Of a stretch of DNA of 42,913 nt, positions 18,284-25,545 are shown piece by piece. The notes under the pieces are model-generated. The model saw only the letters and a program-made list of their open reading frames with translations, did no database searches and was not told where the DNA came from. Each line of letters begins with the position of its first letter. Positions within the stretch are counted from its first letter, which is position 1. The position numbers and the translations under genes are program-made. This DNA comes from JBQTHP01 sp052389755 (GTDB taxonomy: Bacteria > Pseudomonadota > Gammaproteobacteria > Steroidobacterales > Steroidobacteraceae): positions 1-42,913 of the forward strand of contig JBQTHP010000055.1 of the NCBI GenBank assembly GCA_052389755.1, written 5' to 3'.

Positions 18284-19129
18284 TCAGAAGCTCACCCGGA
18301 AGAAAAGCTCAGGGCCGCGTGTGGTCAGGTCGAACCGTCCGGGCGTGTCCTGGTCCGTCACGTCGAGCTCGAGCGAGATCGAGCTGTAACCGAGCCCGAC
18401 CGCGAGATTGGGCCGCAGCCGGTACTGCACGTCGACGTGGTAGTCGCTCATAGAGCCGTCGAATTCGTCCACCGATGCAGTGAAGTACTGCCCGCGCGCC
18501 GCGACAGCAAAACGGCGCGAGATCCGCCACGCGAGGTCGAGCGCCACGCTGGGCAGTGCGCCGCCCTGCGCCTCCTCTTCGCGCTGGAAGTCCGCCGGCA
18601 CCTCGCCGCGCGCCTCCGTTTCGATGAGGTGGATCCCGAGGCCACCGCCGAGCTCGAAGCGCTCGCGTCGGAGGAAGGAGTACGTGTAGGTGAACGTGAG
18701 CATCCGCAGGTCGAGCGTGGTGACGACGCGATCGTTCACGTCGAAGGTCTCGTCGCCGAAGATGACCTGCCGGCTGAGGATTGCCTCGCCGTAACGGTCG
18801 AGCTTGAAGAAATCCATGCGGATGCGATTGCGCTCCCGCAGGCGGAACATGAGCTCGATGCGGCCCTGGTCGATCTCGCCATCGAGCCCGAGATCCCCTT
18901 CCGCATCGAGCTCGGTGCCGGGCGTGGCGGCCGTCGGGTCGAGGCGGACATCGGTGGCCGCTGTCGCGCTGAAATACGTGCCGCGGAGATGAAAGCGGTC
19001 GGTAATCGGGCTCGGGATAGTCCGGTCCCGCTGCGACGGCGGCACGGGAACCGTGCGCGGCTGCGCGGCAGCGGCGGGATCAGCGGCAACAATCCATGCC
19101 AGGCCGATACAGGCAACCCAGCGGCGCAT
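18284..19129 (-). CDS. Outer-membrane beta-barrel protein of unknown function
   Basis: The 281-residue product has a signal peptide (about 1-22, cut after AAAA) and then alternating hydrophobic-polar strands typical of an 8- to 10-stranded barrel. It ends in Phe (RVSF), the terminal signal for BAM-dependent outer-membrane insertion. Visible strand pairs include RIELMFRLRERNRIRMDFFKL and LTFTYTYSFL. I do not recognise a named family. GGGGAG precedes the ATG. It lies downstream of rho on the same strand, separated by repeat copy C. Its job, whether structural or transport, is open. Confidence 0.8.
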   Translation of the reverse strand: MRRWVACIGLAWIVAADPAAAAQPRTVPVPPSQRDRTIPSPITDRFHLRGTYFSATAATDVRLDPTAATPGTELDAEGDLGLDGEIDQGRIELMFRLRERNRIRMDFFKLDRYGEAILSRQVIFGDETFDVNDRVVTTLDLRMLTFTYTYSFLRRERFELGGGLGIHLIETEARGEVPADFQREEEAQGGALPSVALDLAWRISRRFAVAARGQYFTASVDEFDGSMSDYHVDVQYRLRPNLAVGLGYSSISLELDVTDQDTPGRFDLTTRGPELFFRVSF

Positions 19130-19146
19130 GAGGACTCCCCAAGCAG

Positions 19147-19275
19147 CTCACAGCCAACAGCTCACAGCCTACAGCTTACAGCCGACAGCCCGGAGAAGAC
19201 GGAGAGCCCTCACCGCGGCGGCGTGACGGGCCTCCCTCTTTTCCGGGCTGTAGGCTGTGAGCTGTAGGCTGTCGG
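19147..19275. repeat. Large hairpin of 7-bp units (copy C)
   Basis: The left arm has six units (CTCACAG, CCAACAG, CTCACAG, CCTACAG, CTTACAG, CCGACAG) plus CCCGG (19147-19193). The right arm has CCGGG plus four units (CTGTAGG, CTGTGAG, CTGTAGG, CTGTCGG; 19243-19275). The arms are unequal, suggesting gain or loss of whole units. It lies between rho and the barrel gene. A separate short GC hairpin (GGCGCC/GGCGCG region, 19276-19296) directly follows the rho stop. Confidence 0.9.
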
Positions 19276-19296
19276 CCGCGCCGCAGGCGCGGCGCC

Positions 19297-20742
19297 TCAG
19301 CGCTTCATCGCCTCGAAGAAGTCGCTGTTCGACTTCGTGTCCTTCATCTTGTCGAGCAGGAATTCGATGGAGGCGAGCTCGTCCATCGGGTGCAGCAGCT
19401 TGCGCAGGATCCACATCTTTGCCAGCTCGCCCTGGTCGGTAATGAGCTCTTCCTTGCGCGTACCGGAGCGGTTGATGTTGATCGCCGGGAAGACCCGCTT
19501 CTCGGAGATGCGGCGATCGAGATGGATTTCGCTGTTACCGGTGCCCTTGAATTCCTCGTAGATGACGTCGTCCATCTTCGAGCCGGTGTCGATGAGCGCC
19601 GTGGCGAGGATCGTGAGGCTGCCGCCCTCCTCGATGTTGCGCGCCGCGCCGAAGAACCGCTTCGGGCGCTGCAGGGCGTTCGCATCCACGCCGCCGGTCA
19701 GCACCTTGCCGGATGACGGCACCACGGTGTTGTACGCGCGCGCGAGGCGGGTGATCGAATCGAGCAGGATCACGACGTCGCGCTTGTGCTCGACGAGCCG
19801 CTTCGCCTTCTCGATCACCATCTCGGCCACCTGCACGTGGCGGGCCGCCGGCTCATCGAAGGTCGAGGAGACCACCTCGCCCTTCACCGTGCGCTGCATC
19901 TCCGTGACTTCTTCGGGCCGCTCGTCGATGAGCAGCACGATGAGACACACCTCGGGATGATTCGCGGTGATGGAGGTGGCAATGTTCTGCAGGAGCATCG
20001 TCTTGCCGGCCTTCGGCGGGGAGACGATGAGGCCGCGCTGGCCCTTGCCTATCGGCGCGACGAGGTCGATCGCCCGCGCCGTGAGATCCTCGGTGGACCC
20101 GTTTCCACGTTCGAGCTTCAGGCGCCTCGTGGGATGGAACGGGGTCAGGTTCTCGAACAGGACCTTGTTGCGCGAGCTGTCGGGCGAGTCGAAATTGATC
20201 TCGCCGACCTTGAGCAGCGCGAAATATCGCTCGCCGTCCTTTGGCGGACGGATCAACCCCGAGATGGTGTCTCCGGTGCGCAAGTTGAAGCGGCGGATCT
20301 GCGACGGGCTGATGTAGATGTCGTCCGGGCCGGCGAGATACGAGCCGTCCGCGGAGCGCAGGAAGCCGAAGCCGTCCTGCAGGATCTCGAGAACGCCGTC
20401 GCCGTAGATGTTCTCGCCGTTCCGGGCATGCGCCTTCAGGATCGAGAAGATGATGTCCTGCTTGCGCGAGCGGGCGAGATTCTCGAGCCCCGTGGACTCG
20501 GCCATCTTCACGAGCTCGTGCACGGGCTTCGACTTCAGCTCGGTGAGGCTCATCGAGCTGCGCGACTGCGTGAGCTCGGCCGGGCTGATTATTTCCGCGT
20601 CGTTGTCGCCGTCGAAGGGCTCGACGTACTCGTCCGGGCGTCCGTTGCCGCGCAGGTCGCGGTTGCCGTCGCGATTGCCGTCGCGCTGGTGGCGCGGGCC
20701 CTTGGGCCGGTTGCGGCCCTGATTGCCGAGGTAGCCTCTCAC
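19297..20742 (-). CDS. rho: Transcription termination factor Rho with N-terminal extension
   Basis: Rho is a hexameric RNA helicase that ends transcription. The core from Met64 (MSLTELKSKPVHELV) to the end is 418 residues, the normal Rho size. It holds the RNA-binding cold-shock domain (DGFGFLRS), the P-loop SPPKAGKT, the Walker B VLLIDERPEEV and the Q- and R-loop segments. The frame continues 63 codons upstream to a GTG at 20742 that overlaps the trxA stop (GTGA) and has GGAGAG before it. This part is rich in Asn, Arg, Gly and Asp with GC-rich third positions like a real coding region. I therefore call the long form; a start at ATG 20553 cannot be excluded. Confidence 0.96.
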   Translation of the reverse strand: MRGYLGNQGRNRPKGPRHQRDGNRDGNRDLRGNGRPDEYVEPFDGDNDAEIISPAELTQSRSSMSLTELKSKPVHELVKMAESTGLENLARSRKQDIIFSILKAHARNGENIYGDGVLEILQDGFGFLRSADGSYLAGPDDIYISPSQIRRFNLRTGDTISGLIRPPKDGERYFALLKVGEINFDSPDSSRNKVLFENLTPFHPTRRLKLERGNGSTEDLTARAIDLVAPIGKGQRGLIVSPPKAGKTMLLQNIATSITANHPEVCLIVLLIDERPEEVTEMQRTVKGEVVSSTFDEPAARHVQVAEMVIEKAKRLVEHKRDVVILLDSITRLARAYNTVVPSSGKVLTGGVDANALQRPKRFFGAARNIEEGGSLTILATALIDTGSKMDDVIYEEFKGTGNSEIHLDRRISEKRVFPAININRSGTRKEELITDQGELAKMWILRKLLHPMDELASIEFLLDKMKDTKSNSDFFEAMKR

Positions 20743-21068
20743 AGGTTGCTCTCCAGGAATGCGGAGAGTTGGGATTTCGACAGAGCCCCCACCTTCTGCG
20801 CCTCGACCGTGCCGTTCTTGAAGAGGATCAGGGTGGGGATGCCCCGGATGCCGAACTTCGGCGGTGTCTGGGGATTCTCATCGATGTTCAGCTTCGCGAT
20901 GGTCACGCGTTCGAGATACTCCGAGGCGATCTCGTCCAGGATCGGGGCGATCATCTTGCACGGCCCGCACCACTCCGCCCAGAAATCGAGGAGCACGGGC
21001 TTCTCGGACTTCAGGACGTCCTGGGCGAATGTGGAGTCGCTGGTGTGCACGATGTGCGGATTGCTCAC
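20739..21068 (-). CDS. trxA: Thioredoxin
   Basis: The 109-residue cytoplasmic thioredoxin has the active site WCGPC (Cys34, Cys37) in FWAEWCGPCKM, and the cis-Pro in GIRGIPTLILFKNG. It donates electrons to ribonucleotide reductase, DsbD and others. The stop codon overlaps the rho GTG. The trxA-rho order with rhlB divergent is that of E. coli and relatives. The 248-nt spacer to rhlB should hold both promoters; GTTAC-N9-GTAAC (21153-21171) is an inverted repeat there, but I could not assign promoter boxes safely. Confidence 0.98.
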   Translation of the reverse strand: MSNPHIVHTSDSTFAQDVLKSEKPVLLDFWAEWCGPCKMIAPILDEIASEYLERVTIAKLNIDENPQTPPKFGIRGIPTLILFKNGTVEAQKVGALSKSQLSAFLESNL

Positions 21069-21238
21069 GCGGTTACCTTTTAGGTTTCGAAGCGATAGAC
21101 GGAGAAATCGGGTCGGGCGGCGAGGAGCCGTGCCGGAAATACCCGCTGAACGGTTACACTACTGGCGTAACGAGTGACGAAACTTGCGTCGTTGGGTAAA
21201 CCCTTGGGGTTTTAGCGAAGCGGACTTGAAAGCCCGCT

Positions 21239-21288
21239 GGATGGCGCACGTTGTAGCGCATCCGAGGCCCTTTTTGCAAGGGTCTCGG
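21239..21288 (+). promoter_or_regulatory. Two adjacent hairpins in the rhlB leader
   Basis: The first hairpin pairs GGAT-GCGC (with one bulge) against GCGCATCC (21239-21263). The second pairs CCGAGGCCCTT (21262-21272) with AAGGGTCTCGG (21278-21288), 11 bp with one G-T pair and loop TTTGC. They lie 28 nt or more upstream of the rhlB ATG. No T-run follows, so a simple terminator is unlikely. A structured leader regulating the helicase is possible but unproven. Confidence 0.5.
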
Positions 21289-21316
21289 CCGAGGCACGCC
21301 ACCTGATGACTTGATA

Positions 21317-22690
21317 ATGAGTGAACAGCATCCCAGTTCCACAACGTTCGATTCGCTAGGTCTGTACCCGCAAGTTCTGCAAGGCGTGCGCGACGCCGGC
21401 TTCACGCACTGCACGCCGATTCAGGCCCAAACACTGCCGATCGCGCTCGCGGGCCGCGACGTTGCCGGTCAAGCGCAGACGGGCACGGGCAAGACGGCCG
21501 CATTCCTGATCGCCCTGTATCAGGCGCTGTTGAAGCATCCGGCGCCTGCGGGCCGTACGCCGACTTCGATCCGCGCGGTCATCCTCGCCCCGACGCGCGA
21601 GCTCGCCGTGCAGATTCACCGGGACGCCCAAGTGCTCGGCAGGCACACGGGCCTGAAGCACGCCGTCGTGTATGGGGGCATCGACTACGACAAACAACGG
21701 CGCCAGCTCGAGGAAGGCATCGACGTTCTCGTCGGCACGCCGGGCCGCCTGATCGACTACTTCAAGCAGCGCGTGTTCGACATGCGCCACGCGCAGGTCG
21801 CGGTGCTCGACGAAGCCGACCGCATGTTCGATCTCGGGTTCATCGCCGATATCCGCTTCATCCTGCGCCGGCTACCCTCGCCCGAGCGCCGCCTGTCGAT
21901 GCTGTTCTCGGCGACGCTGTCGCACCGCGTGCTCGAGCTCGCATACGAGCACATGAACAACCCCGAGCTCGTGCGCATCGAGCCCGACAAGGTCACGGTC
22001 GCCAGCGTCCGCCAGCTCATCTACTTCCCCTCGATGGAGGAGAAGATCCCTTTGCTCATCGGCCTGCTCCGCCACAGCGAGGCGCGGCGCACCATGGTTT
22101 TCGTGAACACGAAGCGCATGGCGGAGCGGCTCGAGGGCGCGCTGCTCGCGAACGGGCTGCACGCCCAGGCGCTGTCGGGCGACGTCCCGCAGACGAAACG
22201 CCTGAAGTTTCTCCGCGACTTCCACAACGGCGACCTCGCGGTGCTGATCGCGACCGACGTCGCGTCGCGCGGCCTGCACATTCCCGACGTGAGCCACGTT
22301 TTCAACTTCGACCTGCCGCAGGACTCCTCCGACTACGTGCATCGTATCGGCCGCACCGCGCGTGCTGGCGCCGCTGGCGATGCGATCAGCTTCGGCTGTG
22401 AGGACACGGCGGTCTCGCTGCCCGAGATCGAGGATTACATCGGCCACAAGATCCCGACCGCAGGGATCACGCCGGACCTGCTCGCGAAGGACGTAGTCCG
22501 CGGCCATGGCCACGCTCATGGCCACGGCCACGGGCATGCACACCGCCAGGGAGAGCATCCGCGAAGGCACGGCCAGAAAAGTCACCCGCGGCCGAGTGGC
22601 GATCGCGATCAACGTGGTTCCTCGGGTCGCCGCTCGCGCGGGCGCGGACGCGGATCGGCACCGCCATCGGGACCCCGCCGGGCGCCTTGA
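21317..22690 (+). CDS. rhlB: DEAD-box RNA helicase RhlB with histidine-rich tail
   Basis: RhlB unwinds RNA and in enterobacteria works with RNase E and PNPase in the degradosome. The 457-residue protein has the Q motif (TPIQAQTLP), motif I AQTGTGKT (residues 53-60), DEAD in VLDEADRMFDLGF, SAT in LFSATLS, and motif VI HRIGRTARAG. The segment ISFGCEDTAVSLPEIEDYIGHKIP is typical of RhlB, and so is the position divergent from trxA-rho. The C-terminus from residue 396 is unusual: a run of alternating Gly and His (with Ala) is followed by an Arg/Gly/Ser-rich basic tail. ATG 21317 is chosen over TTG 21311. The tail may bind RNA or metal; this is inference. Confidence 0.93.
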   Translation: MSEQHPSSTTFDSLGLYPQVLQGVRDAGFTHCTPIQAQTLPIALAGRDVAGQAQTGTGKTAAFLIALYQALLKHPAPAGRTPTSIRAVILAPTRELAVQIHRDAQVLGRHTGLKHAVVYGGIDYDKQRRQLEEGIDVLVGTPGRLIDYFKQRVFDMRHAQVAVLDEADRMFDLGFIADIRFILRRLPSPERRLSMLFSATLSHRVLELAYEHMNNPELVRIEPDKVTVASVRQLIYFPSMEEKIPLLIGLLRHSEARRTMVFVNTKRMAERLEGALLANGLHAQALSGDVPQTKRLKFLRDFHNGDLAVLIATDVASRGLHIPDVSHVFNFDLPQDSSDYVHRIGRTARAGAAGDAISFGCEDTAVSLPEIEDYIGHKIPTAGITPDLLAKDVVRGHGHAHGHGHGHAHRQGEHPRRHGQKSHPRPSGDRDQRGSSGRRSRGRGRGSAPPSGPRRAP

Positions 22691-22697
22691 CGGCCGC

Positions 22698-23363
22698 TCA
22701 GAAGCCCAGCTCGCTCACGGACTCGACGGCTGGAAACTCACTCGGGTCCTCCGCCCCTTCGCCGGGGCGACGCACGGCGTAAATCCAGCGGATGCCGGCG
22801 GTGCGGGCGGCCCGCAGCACCGCCTGGCTGTCGTCGACGAACAGCGAGCGCTCGGGCTCGAACATTTCCAGGGCGCGCACGGCCTGCCAGAAGCGCGCGT
22901 CCTCCTTCGGGGCCCCGAGCGAGTGCGCGCTCACGATGGCGTCCACGATCCGACTCACGCCGGTTCGCTCGTCCTTGATGCGGAACGCCTCGGGATGCGC
23001 GTTTGTGAGCACGATGAGGCGCTTGCCCGTCGAACGCAGCGATTCGAGCCAGGACCGGGCGCCGGGCAGCCAGCGCACGCGCGTGGCCGCCGCGCGCTTC
23101 ATCGCGCTGATGTCGAGCGAAAGCTCACGGCTCCAGTGGTCGATGCAATACCAGGGGAGCGTACCCTCATGAGCCCGGAACCGGGGTGCGAGCTCCACGC
23201 GGGCAGCCTCCGGCGTGAGCCCGCGCGCCGCTGCGTATGCGCTCGGCACGTGCTCGAGCCAGAACCAGTTGTCGAAGGCGAGATCGAGCAGTGTACCGTC
23301 GAGATCGAGGAGCGCCGTATCGATCAGGTGCCACCGGGGCTGGTCCGAAGCGCCATGCCGCAT
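22698..23363 (-). CDS. yrfG: HAD-family hydrolase, GMP/IMP nucleotidase YrfG-like
   Basis: The 221-residue protein has the HAD motif I DLDGTLLD (nucleophile Asp20, acid Asp22), motif II LTNAH near residue 119, a Lys in GAPKEDARFW and motif IV FVDDS. The start of the cap region (LDLAFDNWFWLEHVP) resembles E. coli YrfG, a nucleotidase acting on GMP and IMP. The reaction would be dephosphorylation of purine monophosphates, but HAD substrates are hard to predict. It is convergent with rhlB (7 nt gap) and has no obvious partner. No strong ribosome-binding site is seen before the ATG at 23363. Confidence 0.82.
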   Translation of the reverse strand: MRHGASDQPRWHLIDTALLDLDGTLLDLAFDNWFWLEHVPSAYAAARGLTPEAARVELAPRFRAHEGTLPWYCIDHWSRELSLDISAMKRAAATRVRWLPGARSWLESLRSTGKRLIVLTNAHPEAFRIKDERTGVSRIVDAIVSAHSLGAPKEDARFWQAVRALEMFEPERSLFVDDSQAVLRAARTAGIRWIYAVRRPGEGAEDPSEFPAVESVSELGF

Positions 23364-23468
23364 GACCGGATGATACGGTGGGTGCGGGCTCGCCGTGGCG
23401 CCGCACCCAGCCGTTCGTTAAGCTAGCCGCCCAGCGACGCCGGCGGGGAGGCCGCGCACCGCGACCCC

Positions 23469-23693
23469 ATGGCGGAAATCGAGGACAACGTCGATCGCGA
23501 GCTGTTCCGCAACTTCGAGAAGCTGCGTCAGCTGCGCATAGAGCACCGCGACCTCGACGAGGTCATTGGGAGGCTGTCGCTCGATCTACACGTGGACGAG
23601 CTGCAGCTGAAGCGCCTGAAGAAGCGCAAGCTCATGCTGAAGGACCAGATCGCGCGCCTCGAAAGCCAGCTCATCCCCGACCTGAACGCGTGA
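23469..23693 (+). CDS. Small DUF465 (YdcH-like) coiled-coil protein
   Basis: The 74-residue protein is almost entirely charged helix (FEKLRQLRIEHRDLDEVIGRL, then LHVDELQLKRLKKRKLMLKDQIARLESQLIPD) with heptad-like leucines. This matches the DUF465/YdcH family, whose function is not established. It probably dimerises as a coiled coil. The next gene starts 3 nt after its stop, so it is likely co-transcribed with the MscS channel gene. Confidence 0.85.
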   Translation: MAEIEDNVDRELFRNFEKLRQLRIEHRDLDEVIGRLSLDLHVDELQLKRLKKRKLMLKDQIARLESQLIPDLNA

Positions 23694-23696
23694 TAG

Positions 23697-25037
23697 ATGG
23701 ATAGCGCCGAAGGCGGCCTCCGCGGCTTCTTCTTCAAGCTGACGACGCCGGAGATCCTCGCAGAGCTCATCGCGATCGCGATCGCCGCGCTTCTCGCCGT
23801 GCTCGGGACCCAGGCCCTGAAGAGCTGGTACCGCCACCACGCGACGGTGAGCGAACAGAAGGGCTGGCAGGCCCGGATCATCGAAGGCGCCGTGATGCTG
23901 GCGCCGATCTTCTTCGCGCTGATCGTGCTGCTCGTCGTGCGCGGCTCGTTCGAGTTTCTGCGCATGCACACGGGCGTCATCGACACGGCGCTGCAGCTCA
24001 TGACCGCGCTGCTGCTCGTGCGCCTGGGCCTGTATCTGCTGCGCATGCTGCTCGGCCAGGAATCGTGGCTTCGCGCCTGGGAAAACCGCATCGCGCTGGT
24101 CCTGTGGCTCGTCATCGGCTTCGAGCTCGTCGGCTGGTTCGACACGGCGGAGCGGGCGCTCGACAGCATCGACCTCATCCCCGGCACGGGGAAGTTCAGC
24201 CTGTGGGCCCTGTTGAAGGGCATCGTCGTGGTCACGGGCTTCGTGGTCATCACGAGCCTGATCGCGCGCACGCTCGAGCGGCGCGTCATGAAGCTCGAGG
24301 CGCTCGCGGTGTCCACGCGCATCGGCATCTCGAAGTTCATGTACGTCCTGCTCGTGACCCTCGGCATTCTCGTCGGCATCAACGCCACCGGCGTCGAGCT
24401 GAGATCGCTCGCGTTTCTCACCGGCGGCATCGGTCTCGGTCTGGGCTTCGGCCTGCAGGCGATCGCGAGCAACTTCGTGAGCGGCTTCGTGCTGCTGATG
24501 GACAAGTCGATCAAGCCCGGCGACGTCATCAGCTTCACGGGCACCACCGGCACGAGCACCGAGAATTTCGGCTGGGTTCAGGAACTGCGGGGTCGGTACG
24601 TCGTCGTTCGCGACCGGGACGGGGTCGAGACGCTGGTGCCGAACCAGAATCTCATCACCAACTCCGTCATCAACTGGAGCTACTCGGACCAGCGCGTGCG
24701 CCTTCGCCTTCCCGTCATGGTGAGCTACGACGACGATCCGGAGCTCGCGCTGCGCGTACTCCTCGACGCCGCGCACAACCACCCTCGAATCCTGCGCGAG
24801 CCCGCGCCGGTCTCCAGGCTCATGAGCTTCGAGGACTACGGCATGCGCGTCGAGGTGCGCTTCTGGATCGCCGATCCGATGAACGGCGTGAACAACGTCC
24901 GCTCGGACGTGAACCGCGCGATCTGGAAGCTCTTCAAGGAGAACGGGATAAAGATCCCGGTTGCGCAGCGCGAGATCCGCATGCTGGACGCCTCCCGGCT
25001 TCCGGCTCCCGCCTTCCGGCCGGAAGAAGAACGGTGA
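23697..25037 (+). CDS. MscS-family mechanosensitive ion channel
   Basis: The 446-residue protein has five to six predicted membrane helices (around residues 18-42, 62-85, 93-118, 130-150, 175-197 and 212-232). These are followed by the pore-lining Gly/Ala-rich helix LAFLTGGIGLGLGFGLQAIASNFVSG (about 236-262) and the MscS beta and C-terminal domains (ISFTGTTGT, RYVVVRDRDGVETLVPNQNLI). Such channels release solutes on hypo-osmotic shock. It is longer than E. coli MscS because of extra N-terminal helices. It follows the DUF465 gene by 3 nt, with arfB 13 nt downstream. Confidence 0.92.
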   Translation: MDSAEGGLRGFFFKLTTPEILAELIAIAIAALLAVLGTQALKSWYRHHATVSEQKGWQARIIEGAVMLAPIFFALIVLLVVRGSFEFLRMHTGVIDTALQLMTALLLVRLGLYLLRMLLGQESWLRAWENRIALVLWLVIGFELVGWFDTAERALDSIDLIPGTGKFSLWALLKGIVVVTGFVVITSLIARTLERRVMKLEALAVSTRIGISKFMYVLLVTLGILVGINATGVELRSLAFLTGGIGLGLGFGLQAIASNFVSGFVLLMDKSIKPGDVISFTGTTGTSTENFGWVQELRGRYVVVRDRDGVETLVPNQNLITNSVINWSYSDQRVRLRLPVMVSYDDDPELALRVLLDAAHNHPRILREPAPVSRLMSFEDYGMRVEVRFWIADPMNGVNNVRSDVNRAIWKLFKENGIKIPVAQREIRMLDASRLPAPAFRPEEER

Positions 25038-25050
25038 CTCCAGTTCTTTT

Positions 25051-25479
25051 GTGAGCCCCGTTGCCATAACCCCAACAGTCTCGATTCCCGACCGCGATCT
25101 CTCCGAGTCCTTCGTCCGGGCTTCCGGACCCGGCGGTCAGAACGTCAACAAGGTGTCCTCGGCGGTGCAGCTGCGGTTCGATCTCGCCGCCACCGCGGCG
25201 CTCGATGAGCGGGTCAAGGCGCGGCTGCGCTCGCTCGCCGGGCGGCGTGTCACCGATGACGGCGCGCTCCTCATCATTGCCCGCGATCAGCGCACGCAGG
25301 AAGGCAATCGCCGCGAGGCGCTCGCACGACTGACCGATCTCGTTCGCCGCGCGCTCGTCGAACCGAAAGTGCGCAAGGCCACGAAGCCGACGCGCGCCTC
25401 GCGCGAGCGGCGGCTGGAAGGCAAGGTGCGCTCGCGCCGTCGCAAGCAGCTTCGCGGCAAGGTTCGTTGGGATGAGTGA
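25051..25479 (+). CDS. arfB: Alternative ribosome-rescue factor ArfB
   Basis: ArfB is a peptidyl-tRNA hydrolase that frees ribosomes stalled on broken mRNAs. The 142-residue protein has the release-factor motif SGPGGQNVNKVSSAV, with the catalytic GGQ near residues 29-31, and a basic C-terminal tail (RASRERRLEGKVRSRRRKQLRGK) that enters the empty mRNA channel. The GTG at 25051 starts just before the conserved domain; the frame continues upstream into the channel gene in another frame. It lies 13 nt after the MscS gene. Length and tail are typical. Confidence 0.93.
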   Translation: MSPVAITPTVSIPDRDLSESFVRASGPGGQNVNKVSSAVQLRFDLAATAALDERVKARLRSLAGRRVTDDGALLIIARDQRTQEGNRREALARLTDLVRRALVEPKVRKATKPTRASRERRLEGKVRSRRRKQLRGKVRWDE

Positions 25480-25545
25480 GCTCGCGCCGGTGTACCCTTC
25501 CCGACATGCGGGGCGGACCGTCACGACTATTCGGAGAATGCATTC

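Noticed and set aside
21262..21288. Intrinsic terminator in the trxA-rhlB spacer
   Set aside because: The stem is strong but no T-run follows on either strand, and it lies upstream of both divergent genes.
22506..23426. Plus-strand frame running antisense to the YrfG-like gene
   Set aside because: No domain; the minus strand carries a full set of HAD motifs.
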